Counted from the first letter of the stretch, positions 9,966-21,293 are shown. The stretch: 64,000 nucleotides of DNA from Bacteroidales bacterium (GCA_015061115.1 SUXE01000001.1:388632-452631), one strand, 5' to 3'. Made by a program: numbers and translations. Notes: generated by a model from the sequence alone, not told the origin.

Positions 9966-10102
9966 AGTATTAAATTTTTTTTGTTTTTATTTCTTTTTGT
10001 TATGCTGCTGTTTTATAGCGACAATGTGTTTTTGTTTTTGTTAGACGCGCGACCGTGCGTCTGTTTTTTTGTATTAGACGCACGACCGTGCGTCTCTACA
10101 TC
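9966..10102. repeat. Spacer between atpB and atpE with two palindromic repeats
   Basis: Two copies of a dispersed palindrome lie at 10043-10062 (AGACGCGCGACCGTGCGTCT) and 10076-10095 (AGACGCACGACCGTGCGTCT). The minus strand reads GTAGAGACGCACGG, as in copies near 45.7 kb. On the minus strand they are followed by A-rich rather than T-rich sequence, so they should not terminate the operon. The rest of the spacer is T-rich. Confidence 0.85.
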
Positions 10103-11176
10103 TTATTTGTGTTCCTCCTCGTGTGGCTCTACTTGTGCCAAGCCGATGAACAAGGCTGATAGGGTAGTGAACACGTAAGCCTGAATGAAACATACCAAGC
10201 ACTCAAGCAATGTCATGAAGATTACCAATGCACATGATAGAATTGATACTCCATAAGCTCCACTTCCAATTCCTACATTGATTGAGAAAATGAAAATCAA
10301 TCCGATAAGCACTAGCTGCATCACGTGTCCTGCCAACATGTTGGCGAAAAGACGGATACACAATGCGATTGGTTTTGTGAACATACCGATGATCTCAATC
10401 AATGGCATCAATGGAATAGGTAACTTCAACCACATTGGAACTTCTGGGTTTACCATTTCCAACCAATAGTGCTTTGTGCCTGCCTTGAAGTTTGTGATCA
10501 AGAATGTGAAAACGGCCAATACCATTGTACATGCAATGTTTCCTGTCAAGTTAGAACCGAAGATAGGAATCAATCCTAAGTAGTTGTTAATCATGATGAA
10601 GAAGAACACTGTAAGCAAGAATGGACTGAATTTCTCAACGTTCTTACCAACACATGGCTCAATCACGTCTTTCTCAATCATAACAATGAGTGGCTCCAAA
10701 AACGCCTGCTTGCCTTCTGGCTTTCTCCAGTAGTCTTCTTTATATCTTTTTGAGATACTTAGGAAGATCCAGAGCATCAAACCTGAGCTGATGAAAAGGA
10801 AAAGCACGTTTTTTGTGATTGAGATGTCGAATGGACGCTCTCCTGTGCTGACCTCAACAATCTTGCCTGCGTTTGGCTGATCCTCCGCTGCGATTGTGTA
10901 GCCTTTGTACTCTTTGTAATGACCTCCGTGGCCTAGTTCACTCGACATGAATACGTCCAAGCCATTCTGACCATACACAATACAAGGCAATGGAATTGCT
11001 AAATCGCCGATTATATGCCATGAATATGAGTCTCCGATATGTCCGAACACCAATTCCTTCACGTCGACTTTGCCTTCGCCTTCGGATTCTTGATGCTCAT
11101 TCGCCTGTGCCACAAGTGGCGCAAACAGAATCATCAGGATTGTTATAAGTTTACTGAACAAATTCATGCGAATCAT
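10103..11176 (-). CDS. atpB: ATP synthase Fo subunit a
   Basis: 357-aa membrane stator forming the proton half-channels. A signal-peptide-like start (ITILMILFAPLVAQA) is followed by a soluble Bacteroidota-type N-terminal extension (about 28-120), then membrane helices. The conserved IALCIRLFANMLAGH segment carries the essential arginine, and a C-terminal TLSALFIGLAQ motif is present. The extension accounts for the length above the usual 270 aa. The next gene downstream, atpE, is 137 nt away, a gap caused by two inserted repeats. Confidence 0.95.
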   Translation of the reverse strand: MIRMNLFSKLITILMILFAPLVAQANEHQESEGEGKVDVKELVFGHIGDSYSWHIIGDLAIPLPCIVYGQNGLDVFMSSELGHGGHYKEYKGYTIAAEDQPNAGKIVEVSTGERPFDISITKNVLFLFISSGLMLWIFLSISKRYKEDYWRKPEGKQAFLEPLIVMIEKDVIEPCVGKNVEKFSPFLLTVFFFIMINNYLGLIPIFGSNLTGNIACTMVLAVFTFLITNFKAGTKHYWLEMVNPEVPMWLKLPIPLMPLIEIIGMFTKPIALCIRLFANMLAGHVMQLVLIGLIFIFSINVGIGSGAYGVSILSCALVIFMTLLECLVCFIQAYVFTTLSALFIGLAQVEPHEEEHK

Positions 11177-11179
11177 TTT

Positions 11180-11596
11180 TTATTGTTCTACTTTGTTACT
11201 TTCTTTTGACAACATATCGTTGAATTTCTTCAACATAAATGCCTCATAAGCAGTGTAACATAAATAACAGACAACGACTGAAGATATGAAACTGATGTTG
11301 TTCTCACCGTTGCACATCACATACACTAGGCAGAATGCGACTAATAATATGAGTTTGACGGTGCGTGTTATCAAGTAATTCAAATGGAATTTCTTCGCGT
11401 CTACAATCGCCGCTTTTGTGATTGAAATTAGAATTAGTAATGTCAATAAGAAGAAGAATGCGGGAATTGTGGGAAACATACTGAATCCAAACTCTGGTTT
11501 GATGGCGAATACCAATCTCCCGATGGAGTAGAGTAGCGCTGCCAACGCAAAATTCGATATGACAATGTTTCTTTTGTAATTCTCTCTATTCATCAC
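11180..11596 (-). CDS. Membrane protein in the AtpI position
   Basis: 138 aa, about four hydrophobic helices (roughly 13-30, 40-60, 78-95, 100-118), charged C-terminus. It sits between atpC and atpB with gaps of only 3 nt on each side, so it is surely co-translated with the ATP synthase. Position and topology suggest an AtpI-like assembly or Mg2+ transport helper, but no AtpI sequence signature is obvious. The function is inferred from context only. Confidence 0.7.
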   Translation of the reverse strand: MMNRENYKRNIVISNFALAALLYSIGRLVFAIKPEFGFSMFPTIPAFFFLLTLLILISITKAAIVDAKKFHLNYLITRTVKLILLVAFCLVYVMCNGENNISFISSVVVCYLCYTAYEAFMLKKFNDMLSKESNKVEQ

Positions 11597-11599
11597 CTC

Positions 11600-11845
11600 T
11601 TATCCCAATACTTTTTCTACACAGACTGAAATTTCGTTGTTTCTAACCTCTGCAAAACCACCGTCTACACGAAGAGTTGTTGTCTCGCCTCCTGAAACGT
11701 AGACGATATCTCCCTCTTTTAGCGACGAGATGATCGCAGCATGATGTGGCAGAACCTCAAAACCTCCGCCTGTACCTGGAAGTTTTACACTTTCCACGTC
11801 TCCTGAAAAAATCAGTTTATCTGGTGAAATGATATCTAATTTCAT
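11600..11845 (-). CDS. atpC: ATP synthase F1 subunit epsilon
   Basis: 81-aa central-stalk subunit. It opens with MKLDIISPDKLIFSGDVESV and has the GGFEVLPHHAAIISSLKEGD motif of the beta-sandwich. It is shorter than the roughly 135-aa E. coli form because the C-terminal inhibitory helical hairpin is missing, which is usual in Bacteroidota. The intrinsic inhibition by epsilon should therefore be absent or weak. Confidence 0.95.
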   Translation of the reverse strand: MKLDIISPDKLIFSGDVESVKLPGTGGGFEVLPHHAAIISSLKEGDIVYVSGGETTTLRVDGGFAEVRNNEISVCVEKVLG

Positions 11846-11853
11846 GTCGATTC

Positions 11854-13413
<1,560 letters not shown>

Positions 13414-13445
13414 TCAAAGCATAGTTACTCATGCTTTTGTTATTG

Positions 13446-13453
13446 CAAATATA
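13446..13453 (-). promoter_or_regulatory. Candidate -7 box of the atp operon promoter
   Basis: Reads TATATTTG on the minus strand, an exact TAnnTTTG match, 87 nt before the atpD ATG. No TTTG lies at the ideal 19-21 nt upstream; the nearest is at 30 nt (TTTG from 13484-13487). The remainder of 13360-13733 is AT-rich with no gene seen. Confidence 0.5.
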
Positions 13454-13733
13454 TTTATTTTTTTAGACTGAAAAACTTTTTGTCAAAAAAATAACGGGTT
13501 GTAAGAAAATATTTCTTGTTTTTTACAGACTGTAAATGTTGTTTAGCATATTCTTTCGATTTGTAATGTCTCGTTTTGAATATCTATGTTTGTTCGGCCT
13601 CGACGGAATTGTCGTGTACTTTTCGTGGAATATATAGTCTGCAACGGACATTTTGTATATTGCAGGTGGTGTTTTTATGTCTGCTGAAAATTATATTCGT
13701 CCTCTTATTTTTTATAATTATTCATTTGTTAAT

Positions 13734-13767
13734 AAAAAAAGTAGACGCAATTTCTCGCGTCTACTTT
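13734..13767 (-). terminator. Terminator of the PQQ-like propeller gene
   Basis: AAAGTAGACGC pairs with GCGTCTACTTT (11 bp, 8-nt loop). On the minus strand a TTTTTTTAT run follows, just past the stop at 13791. Confidence 0.85.
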
Positions 13768-13790
13768 CATTTAAATATAGACAATGGGAA

Positions 13791-15644
13791 TTAGTATTTG
13801 ATAGCTTTAAGTTTTCCTCCGTCCACTGCGTAAACTGTGTTTGAGTTGAAATCAATCTCATAAACTACGTTCTTGTCGTCGCTCAAACGGAATGTCTTGA
13901 CCTCTTTTCCTGTGTTCTGGTCAACAACTGCCAACTGTACCAACTCTTCTCCGTTGACTTTCTCAGATGTCAAGAAAATAGATAGGTTGTCGCTTGATCT
14001 TGCAGCTTTCTTTGCCTTCTCGTTAGCTTTTAGCTTGTGACGTAGTTCTTTCTGCGCGTCCATAGCTCGTCCTGCCTTATCAGCCTCTTCTGCTGAACAG
14101 AACACTCCACCTTCCGCAACTACATTGCCGTTCTCGTCTGTGACTGTAACCTTTGTGCTCTTGATTCCGTTGTAGATTGATGCTGCAAGTAGGGCTGCGT
14201 TAGCTCCACGGCCTGTCTTCAACTGTGGATATACTTTTTGTGCAGTCACTGTCTTGTTCTTGTCGATCATGACATACTCTTTTGCTCCGTAGATGAAGTA
14301 TCCGTTGTCTGAGACTTTTAGTCCAGAGATCGCAGATGGATCATCAACTTTAGTCACTGCTTCTGGCAATTTTGCGTCATTATCTGGATCGATGACATAT
14401 ACTTTCTTTCCGCTTAACGCTACAACTTTGTTTGTTGCATCATCGAATGCACATTTGTCTGTGACAGAAAGGTTTATTTTGAATTTGCGCTTGTTTGTCT
14501 CTTTATCGTATACCACCAAACGGTTGTTTGTCATGATCAGGTATGTGTTCTTATATTGCTTCTCTACCTGTGGTGACTTTATGTCGTCTACATCTTCAAG
14601 CTCGATTGGCTTCTTCCATACTTTCTCTCCTGTAGCCTTGTTGACCATCTGGATCTTGTTTCCGTAGCTGACACGGATGCCTTCATCTGTAAGCTCGGCA
14701 TTCTTATAGAATGGAGATACAAAACTCTTCTTCCATTTCTTGTTGCCAGACTTGATGTCGATGATGTTAACATCAGCCTCTGATGCGATGATTGCCTGTG
14801 TGTTGTCGAGCTGGATTAGGTCTGCAAATGGAGCGGCAAGTTTCATTGGTTGTGCCCATACATCCTTTCCTGTCTTTGAATCGACCAAGTGTACTTTTCT
14901 CATACCGCTTTCCATAGAGAAGATGTAGTTGCCACTGTTGTCGATCAAATACAATTCTGGTTTTGATGGGTTCTCCCATTTTTTGTTTCCTGTTTTAGCG
15001 TCAAGTAGGTATAGGAACTGGTCGAATCCGTAGATGATATTTCCGTCTGCAGAAATGCCTGGTCTGCACTGTACCATGGCCTTGTCCAAAAGTAGGTTGG
15101 CTGCGATCGCTTTCTTTGGCTTTGGCAATGCGAACTTCCAAAGCACTTTGTTCGACGCGATGTCTACTGCCTGAAGTGAGATGTTCTTATCTGTACCGTC
15201 TACACGGATAAGTGCGATGTTCAACTCTGGGATGATGTCGCTTGCCTGTATCTCACGAACTCCGTCGATGATTGTTTCTCCTGTCACAACATCGATCACT
15301 TTGTCGCCAACGAATACGAAGTGTGTCCAGTCTACTTCCTGATAAACCTGCTTCTCGAATTTGTTCATCATCTTTGCTTTGTCGCTGTTTCCTGTCAACG
15401 CCGCAACTTTCGCTGCTTTTTTCAAATTCTCGTTTCCTTTGGCTTTCTGGATAGTCCATGCTGTTGCACTCTTCTCTGCATCGATTCCGACGAAATTGTC
15501 GTTCATCTCAACGATTGGTGTCTGTGTGAATCCGTTAAAGAATATTCTCTCTGCTTTACCATTGACTGGTGCTTCCCACGCAACTGTCTGTGCGTTTGCA
15601 ATTGCTGCTAGAGCCAACACTGTGGCTGTAAAAATACTTCTCAT
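13791..15644 (-). CDS. Secreted PQQ-like beta-propeller protein
   Basis: 617 aa, with a clear signal peptide (MRSIFTATVLALAAIANAQ). The body is a series of beta-propeller blades with repeats such as VVTGETIIDGVR, LLDAKTGNKKWENP, LVDSKTGKDVWAQP, NIIDIKSGNKKWKKS and MVNKATGEKVWKKP, the PQQ/WD-like tryptophan-docking type. No catalytic PQQ dehydrogenase residues are recognised, so it is probably a binding or scaffold protein in the periplasm or at the cell surface. It is a single-gene unit with its own terminator. Confidence 0.8.
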   Translation of the reverse strand: MRSIFTATVLALAAIANAQTVAWEAPVNGKAERIFFNGFTQTPIVEMNDNFVGIDAEKSATAWTIQKAKGNENLKKAAKVAALTGNSDKAKMMNKFEKQVYQEVDWTHFVFVGDKVIDVVTGETIIDGVREIQASDIIPELNIALIRVDGTDKNISLQAVDIASNKVLWKFALPKPKKAIAANLLLDKAMVQCRPGISADGNIIYGFDQFLYLLDAKTGNKKWENPSKPELYLIDNSGNYIFSMESGMRKVHLVDSKTGKDVWAQPMKLAAPFADLIQLDNTQAIIASEADVNIIDIKSGNKKWKKSFVSPFYKNAELTDEGIRVSYGNKIQMVNKATGEKVWKKPIELEDVDDIKSPQVEKQYKNTYLIMTNNRLVVYDKETNKRKFKINLSVTDKCAFDDATNKVVALSGKKVYVIDPDNDAKLPEAVTKVDDPSAISGLKVSDNGYFIYGAKEYVMIDKNKTVTAQKVYPQLKTGRGANAALLAASIYNGIKSTKVTVTDENGNVVAEGGVFCSAEEADKAGRAMDAQKELRHKLKANEKAKKAARSSDNLSIFLTSEKVNGEELVQLAVVDQNTGKEVKTFRLSDDKNVVYEIDFNSNTVYAVDGGKLKAIKY

Positions 15645-15673
15645 TTTTTATTTTATATTTGTTTTAACTTTTG

Positions 15674-15681
15674 CAAATATA
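15674..15681 (-). promoter_or_regulatory. Candidate -7 box for the propeller gene
   Basis: Reads TATATTTG on the minus strand, 29 nt before the ATG. At the -33 position only the degenerate ATTG (from 15704-15707) is present. Confidence 0.5.
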
Positions 15682-15750
15682 GAATAAAGCTTTTTATTGA
15701 TTGACAATTAAAATATTTTTAACGGTTGATTTATATTTTTTTAACTAATC

Positions 15751-18642
15751 TTATTTCTTTATTATCTTTTCTGCTTTTCCATCTGCAACCACGACATACA
15801 CTCCGTTTGGCAGATTGCTCATATCGAATTCAATGATTCCTTTTGTAGCTTTCTGTATTGCGATAGCCTCTCCATTTGAAGAGTGTAGGGTGGCGGTTCC
15901 ATCTAAGTTTGCAGATCGCACATTCACTATGTTGTCTGTAATTGTCGGATAGACGATTGTATTGTCAGCCTCTACAGTCTCCGCTATTGTCGGATCCTCG
16001 ATGATTCCAGTCTCCACCGTCTTCAAATCCATGATTTCAAGGATATCTATCTGCGACGCTTCTTCTGTCAAACTGAGTCCGATGCTTTGTGCTGTGATTC
16101 CATCTTGTGTCACTGTCATTGTGCCGGATAGTCCGTCGTATGATTTGATGTCGCAAGTGTAGATGATTGTAGTGCCAATGCGTTCTATATCAATATCTAC
16201 TTTGGCCTGTGTGAGCATCTTCACGAATGTTTCCCAATCATCTCCCCATGATGTCTTGAATGTGAATGTTCCTTCGCTGTCAAACTGGTATGCGTCGGCT
16301 CTGATGAATCCGGTTTTGCCGTTGATCGTGTTCTTGATGATGAAATTGTCCCAATTCTTTGTCTCGTTTGACGAATGGAAGTTGTTGAATGTGTAATGAG
16401 TGTGGAAATCTCCGCTAAAACTCTTTGATGCTCCACTTTTTGTGTTGAATGCATCTTTATATATTCCGTAATTTGTCACACTGCCGATGATTTCTCTCTC
16501 TTTCAAACTTGCTACTGTCATCTTTTTAACATCCAGATATGTGCTTTCTCCACCAAGATAGACAGTCAGTGCTCCTTTGGGTGAACTCTTCGACAACACT
16601 CCATAAATGTCTTTTCCGTCTACAGCCGCTGATACGTGGATAGAAGCACCCTGACGGATTATCTTCACGTCGACATCTTTATCATCAAACTCTTTCCATG
16701 TCTTTGGGTTTGAATATGATACTGTTGATCCGGAGAATGTCTCTACGCTGTATCCGTCGGCTCTCAACGCCCAGAAATTACCTGCGTTTTCCTCGAATCT
16801 CAATGCCCAGTTGTCCCAATTGTTCACACCTTTATTGTGGTTGTGGAATTTGAATGTTATTTCAAAATCTCCTGCAGGAGCTTCTGTTTTCAGAAATTTG
16901 TCTGTTTCGTTCCATACCAATGTCTGCTCTTTGTCTCCTATGCGATAAAAAGGTTCGAAAACAGTCTCTGTTCCATATTTTGATTGTGGAAGACGGTACG
17001 CCCAAAGACAAAGTTCGTTGGCTGGATTCATTGCGGTCAGACAAAGTGTCTTGCGGCCGTTGTCTTCCATTCTTTGGTCGAGTATGGTTCCGTTGAATGT
17101 GCCGACGGTTGTTTTAAGTGTGATGAATTGTTTTCCGTCTGCGTAATCATAACTCCATGAGCCTGAATAATCAGCAGAGATAGAGTGGTCTGCATTTAGA
17201 CGCATTGTGCCTGTTTTGTTGCAGGCAAGAGCCGCATAGTCGACGGCATTATGTGTGAGCACTGCGTATTCACCCATGATATCCTGCTCTTTATACACTG
17301 TGTCTTTGTCAGTATATTCTCCAAGACGAGTCTCAAATGGAGCGACGAGTGGCCAACCGTCCGACGTGAACACCATAGGATGGCTTTCGACGTGATGCCA
17401 TCCATAACCGTTGCCTGTGTTGTCTTTCACATGGTAGATGACGTAGCATTTGCCATCCTCATCCATAAGGGCGGAGTTGTGTCCCTGCGCGGTCTGTCCG
17501 CCTCCCACCTGATCGTAGTCTGTGATGGTTTTGTTGTTTGTCCACCATCCCCACGAATAGTTCTGCATCAACGACACTCCGTAAGTCGTGTTGTTGCCAT
17601 AGTTGGGATAGATTGCTTTGTTGAACACAGCATCGTCGCCTGTGACATCTTTGTATGGACCGGTGATTTTATCACTTCTGAACAGTCGCATATTGTAGCC
17701 TCCTTCTGGAGAATAGAAACCGTATGACATGAAGAGATAGTAGAAACCATTCCCGTCGCCATCTTTCATATATTCGATATACGGACCTTCTCCGCTGACG
17801 TAATATCCTCCGGCTATATGCACGCCCATATATTCATCATAGCGTAGACGTGATCCTTCCCACACAGCACCGTCTACTGGATTATATCCATAGTTATATG
17901 AGTAGTCGCGCAGACCGGTTTTGTTATCAAGTTTGATCACGAATATTCCGCCGCTCCATGAGCCATAGATCAGCCATAAATCTCCGTTTTCATCGTATTT
18001 TACGTTTGGATCGATACAGCTTGAACCGTAAGTTCCTCCCCAACCTCCATCGGATGAATAGTATCTGCTTGGAATTGTGTTTTGTCCTGTCACTTTTTTG
18101 AAATCATTGTTTCCAGCTCCATTGCTCTTTCCGTCCATTCCGCCGAACACCACAGATCCGACTCTTTGGTATGGACCTTCTATCTTGTCGCTGGCAAGCA
18201 TACAGATGCTGCTCATCCAATCGTCGCCATTGATAGAGTAGTACATGCACCATTTCTTCATCTCTCTGTTCCAGATGATGTCGGCGGCCCAAAGATTCTC
18301 TTTAAGTTTGGCTTGGTTGTTTGTCCATCCCGACCATGCAGTGTTCTCTCCAAACACGGAGCAAAGGTCTGTCGTCACCTTCCCATTCACAGCGAAAGAG
18401 GGTGTGAATGCGGTCCAGTCAAGCATGTCTGTGGAGTAAGCCGCACCGAGTTGGGTTCCCATCACATAATAGTATTTGGTGCGGTCGTTATTGGCACTTT
18501 GTTCAGGATAGCTGTTGCCTTGGGCATCCTTATACACAACGACGATAGAAGGGTCGTGCACAGGCACCTGCCCAGCCCATATCTTGTTTACCAGCAACAC
18601 TGCCAGTAGCACTACGATTAAAATTTTGATGAAATCTTTCAT
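15751..18642 (-). CDS. GH43 family glycosidase (arabinanase-like) with T9SS tail
   Basis: 963 aa from the chosen ATG. An upstream extension of 26 residues lacks a signal, whereas MKDFIKILIVVLLAVLL at this start is a good signal peptide. A five-blade GH43 domain follows, with the likely catalytic set Asp30 (VHDPS), Asp211 (CIDPNV) and Glu285 (SGEGPYI); the pattern is closest to endo-1,5-alpha-L-arabinanases or related exo-enzymes. The middle and C-terminal parts (about 560-880) hold two related beta-sandwich modules with the repeated motif NWDNWALR/NWDNFIIK. The last 70 residues form a type A T9SS sorting domain (NLPNGVYVVVADGKAEKIIKK). It is 55 nt from the DUF4230 gene. Confidence 0.85.
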   Translation of the reverse strand: MKDFIKILIVVLLAVLLVNKIWAGQVPVHDPSIVVVYKDAQGNSYPEQSANNDRTKYYYVMGTQLGAAYSTDMLDWTAFTPSFAVNGKVTTDLCSVFGENTAWSGWTNNQAKLKENLWAADIIWNREMKKWCMYYSINGDDWMSSICMLASDKIEGPYQRVGSVVFGGMDGKSNGAGNNDFKKVTGQNTIPSRYYSSDGGWGGTYGSSCIDPNVKYDENGDLWLIYGSWSGGIFVIKLDNKTGLRDYSYNYGYNPVDGAVWEGSRLRYDEYMGVHIAGGYYVSGEGPYIEYMKDGDGNGFYYLFMSYGFYSPEGGYNMRLFRSDKITGPYKDVTGDDAVFNKAIYPNYGNNTTYGVSLMQNYSWGWWTNNKTITDYDQVGGGQTAQGHNSALMDEDGKCYVIYHVKDNTGNGYGWHHVESHPMVFTSDGWPLVAPFETRLGEYTDKDTVYKEQDIMGEYAVLTHNAVDYAALACNKTGTMRLNADHSISADYSGSWSYDYADGKQFITLKTTVGTFNGTILDQRMEDNGRKTLCLTAMNPANELCLWAYRLPQSKYGTETVFEPFYRIGDKEQTLVWNETDKFLKTEAPAGDFEITFKFHNHNKGVNNWDNWALRFEENAGNFWALRADGYSVETFSGSTVSYSNPKTWKEFDDKDVDVKIIRQGASIHVSAAVDGKDIYGVLSKSSPKGALTVYLGGESTYLDVKKMTVASLKEREIIGSVTNYGIYKDAFNTKSGASKSFSGDFHTHYTFNNFHSSNETKNWDNFIIKNTINGKTGFIRADAYQFDSEGTFTFKTSWGDDWETFVKMLTQAKVDIDIERIGTTIIYTCDIKSYDGLSGTMTVTQDGITAQSIGLSLTEEASQIDILEIMDLKTVETGIIEDPTIAETVEADNTIVYPTITDNIVNVRSANLDGTATLHSSNGEAIAIQKATKGIIEFDMSNLPNGVYVVVADGKAEKIIKK

Positions 18643-18697
18643 AATACAAATCCTTTTGTCGGGACAGGCAATCAGATTTGTAACGTCGGCTGCAAAC

Positions 18698-19273
18698 CTA
18701 ATTCCGATCCATGAAAACAATATTTTTTATTCCTAACTGTTGGAGAAACATCGTGATCTGCTCTTTCGCGTTTTCTTGGGCAGTCTCTCTGTATCCCATC
18801 TTTTCACTCTTTGCCAACATCCGTCTGATCGCTCTTTCCCTCAAATCACGTCGGTCGTCGGAAGAAAATGATCCGGATGCGAACACTGTCTTTGTGGCGG
18901 CTTCGTCGAGGAAATAGTCATCCAACAGTGTCACTTTAGGCAGACTCACAAACACAGAGTCTTCTTTCTGTGTGAACCAATCTTTTTCAGCTTTGCTGCA
19001 ATCGATTCCGTATCTTAGTGTTCCTGAATAGATTGCGGACAATTCGTCTTTGAACAAGACTCCTTTGGTCGTGTCGACAAGTTCCTCTATTTTGATTGAA
19101 AGAAACTCCCATTTGCCTATTTTCTTCACCTCTGTGATGATATTCGGAGTAGGAGTGAAATTCTCTTTTTTTTCTATTTCTATCGTTCCTTGAGAACAGC
19201 GTCTCATTGACATGAAAAGTGTGCCCAAAGCGATTATGACTATGGAGATAAATATGATTGTTGACTTTTTCAT
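18698..19273 (-). CDS. DUF4230 family membrane-anchored protein
   Basis: 191 aa from the ATG at 19273, where an N-terminal membrane anchor starts (MKKSTIIFISIVIIALGTLF). The soluble part matches the DUF4230 pattern: a beta-strand segment GKWEFLSIKIEELVDT, YSGTLRYGIDCSKA, VSLPKVTLLDDYFLDE, and a C-terminal helical segment with AKEQITMFLQQLGI. The function of the family is unknown. It sits between two pectin-degrading enzymes, which may be chance. The candidate -7 box TATTTTTG on the minus strand is at 19303-19310. Confidence 0.75.
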   Translation of the reverse strand: MKKSTIIFISIVIIALGTLFMSMRRCSQGTIEIEKKENFTPTPNIITEVKKIGKWEFLSIKIEELVDTTKGVLFKDELSAIYSGTLRYGIDCSKAEKDWFTQKEDSVFVSLPKVTLLDDYFLDEAATKTVFASGSFSSDDRRDLRERAIRRMLAKSEKMGYRETAQENAKEQITMFLQQLGIKNIVFMDRN

Positions 19274-19367
19274 TTGCTCAATTATTTCTGAATATTCAGA
19301 TGCAAAAATAGTCAAATTGAAAGAAAAAGCGGGCAAATAGTCTGTTTCTATTTGCCCTTAAACAAAT

Positions 19368-21293
19368 TTATCTTTTCACCATTTTTTTCGCTATCACGTT
19401 GTCGGAAGTTGTGATTCTGACAATATAGACGCCTTTATTTAGATTTGAGCAGTCGACGGAAATATCTCCTGAAGTATGCTCGATGCTTTCTTCTACCTGT
19501 CCAGTAAGCGTTATGATTTCAATTTTTACATCCGTTTCGTTGGCAATCCAGATGTTCAATCTGTCGTCAATCACATTCTGCACAAAGATTGATTCATGGC
19601 TTATGTCTTTCGTCGACGTAGGGTCGTTGATCACATTGATCTGACCGGTTATTGTTGTTTCTGAGATTCCTCCGACTGTTTTAGCGTTCCAAGAATAGTT
19701 TCCTATTTCAGTTGGAGTTCCGCTAACGAACAAAGTGTCGTTGCTGATGTTTGTTTCGATGCCATTTGGCAATCCTTGAATTTCAATGCTTTGGCAATTG
19801 CTGAATGCGAAACAGAATGGCGTGATTGCATTTCCCAGTATGACAGAATCCTGGATCTGTGCGTTTTCATCGCATATTATCAATGACGCATTGCCTGTGA
19901 ATCCGTTTTTGGTGACGGTGATGCATCCGCTCTTCTGTGCGTTGTTCTCAGCACCTACTGTTTGGATTGTGTAGTTGAACACTCCGAATTCAGTAGGGGT
20001 TCCGCTGATAGAAACTTTCTTAGAACTTCTGTCGATATTCACATTGATTCCGCTTGGCAAACCGTTCACTTCTACGTCGTCAGCATACGACCATGTGTAT
20101 CCGAAATTTACTATAGACTCACCCAACTCAATAGTCTGTTTGCTTGGGCCAGAACCCGTTTTGGTGATGACAGGATCATTCTTTATAGGATCTTGATCAC
20201 CTCCGCCATGAGATCCACCTCCACATGCACTGCCGACCACACCTTTGCCTTCTTCCACATTAAGAGTGGCACCAGCGCCGTTGCATCCAGTCAGCACCGT
20301 CAGCACTTGGTTAGCGTCGATCTTTTTCCAGTTATTCGCATATGCGTTTGACGGATTGAATGTGCAATATCTCACAGATGTTGATCCTGATATGTTCTGT
20401 GTGTAGCAGTCCACCATCACACCACCAGACTGGTTTGAATTATCGTAGTCAGTGATCGGATTCTTAACACCGATGAAAGCACTCTTTTCCACGTATACCT
20501 GAGCCTCTTGTCCGGCAGCCACACAATAGTTTGTTACGGAACTGTTCCATAAGCAGTTCACAATGTGGACCTGACCGTATCTGACGCGGGGCATTCGTTC
20601 CTTGCATCCTTCTCCCCACCAGCAGCAAACGAATGTGGTGCGGAGTTTACCTCTGTCGTCTGTATATTTGTCATCCGAACCCCATAGGTTAGTGAAACGG
20701 TGATCGCTGGCACCACCTGAACCACCAGACATCGGAGCTTTCAGATAGTGGAATTTGCACCACGACACACATATATTGTCGGATTGTTTCTTGCAGTCGA
20801 AATTACCGTCGACACCATCTTGGAAATCACAATGGTCCACCCACATGTTCTGACAATTCTCAAAGCATAGATTGTCATTACCGTCGCAATCATATGCGCC
20901 TGCACTCTTGAAAGTGACGTTGCGGATAATGATGTTGGAGCAGTTTTTGAAATATAGGATACCTGTGTTGCTGGCATTAGTGCGTTCGTTGCTATACAGA
21001 GAAGAACCAGGCAAACCGTATAGAGTCTTGTTTGATTGTCTGTCTACACGAAGCATTGAAGTCAGTTGAATAGCTCCTTTTATATATATTTCCTTTTTTT
21101 CGCTTGATTTAAGGGCTGATTGCAGTTCACTCAGTGTGCTTACAGTCACACTAGTGCCGCCAGCACCACCAGTAGTATTGGCACCGAAACCGAGTGGCGC
21201 ATTAGCGTCATACTCCGATAATTGGGCGTTTGCTACGAGAGCCGAAAACCCAAATAAAATTGCAAATAGTAAGCCTTTCAGTTTCATATCCAT
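19368..21293 (-). CDS. Pectate lyase family 1 with T9SS tail
   Basis: 641-aa secreted polysaccharide lyase that cleaves polygalacturonate by beta-elimination, normally Ca2+-dependent. Signal peptide 1-23. The parallel beta-helix PL1 domain spans about 30-330, with WVDHCDF at 151-157 and RMPRVRYG at 233-240, the latter carrying the catalytic arginine. Two putative-Ig (cadherin-like) repeats follow, with SGTPTEFGVFNYTIQTVG and SGTPTEIGNYSWNAKTVG. The last 70 residues are a T9SS type A domain ending KKMVKR. ATG at 21287 is an equally good start. Confidence 0.9.
   Translation of the reverse strand: MDMKLKGLLFAILFGFSALVANAQLSEYDANAPLGFGANTTGGAGGTSVTVSTLSELQSALKSSEKKEIYIKGAIQLTSMLRVDRQSNKTLYGLPGSSLYSNERTNASNTGILYFKNCSNIIIRNVTFKSAGAYDCDGNDNLCFENCQNMWVDHCDFQDGVDGNFDCKKQSDNICVSWCKFHYLKAPMSGGSGGASDHRFTNLWGSDDKYTDDRGKLRTTFVCCWWGEGCKERMPRVRYGQVHIVNCLWNSSVTNYCVAAGQEAQVYVEKSAFIGVKNPITDYDNSNQSGGVMVDCYTQNISGSTSVRYCTFNPSNAYANNWKKIDANQVLTVLTGCNGAGATLNVEEGKGVVGSACGGGSHGGGDQDPIKNDPVITKTGSGPSKQTIELGESIVNFGYTWSYADDVEVNGLPSGINVNIDRSSKKVSISGTPTEFGVFNYTIQTVGAENNAQKSGCITVTKNGFTGNASLIICDENAQIQDSVILGNAITPFCFAFSNCQSIEIQGLPNGIETNISNDTLFVSGTPTEIGNYSWNAKTVGGISETTITGQINVINDPTSTKDISHESIFVQNVIDDRLNIWIANETDVKIEIITLTGQVEESIEHTSGDISVDCSNLNKGVYIVRITTSDNVIAKKMVKR

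Noticed and set aside
18643..18720. Upstream in-frame ATG for the GH43 gene (adds 26 residues)
   Set aside because: The added residues are not a signal peptide, whereas the next Met starts a good one.
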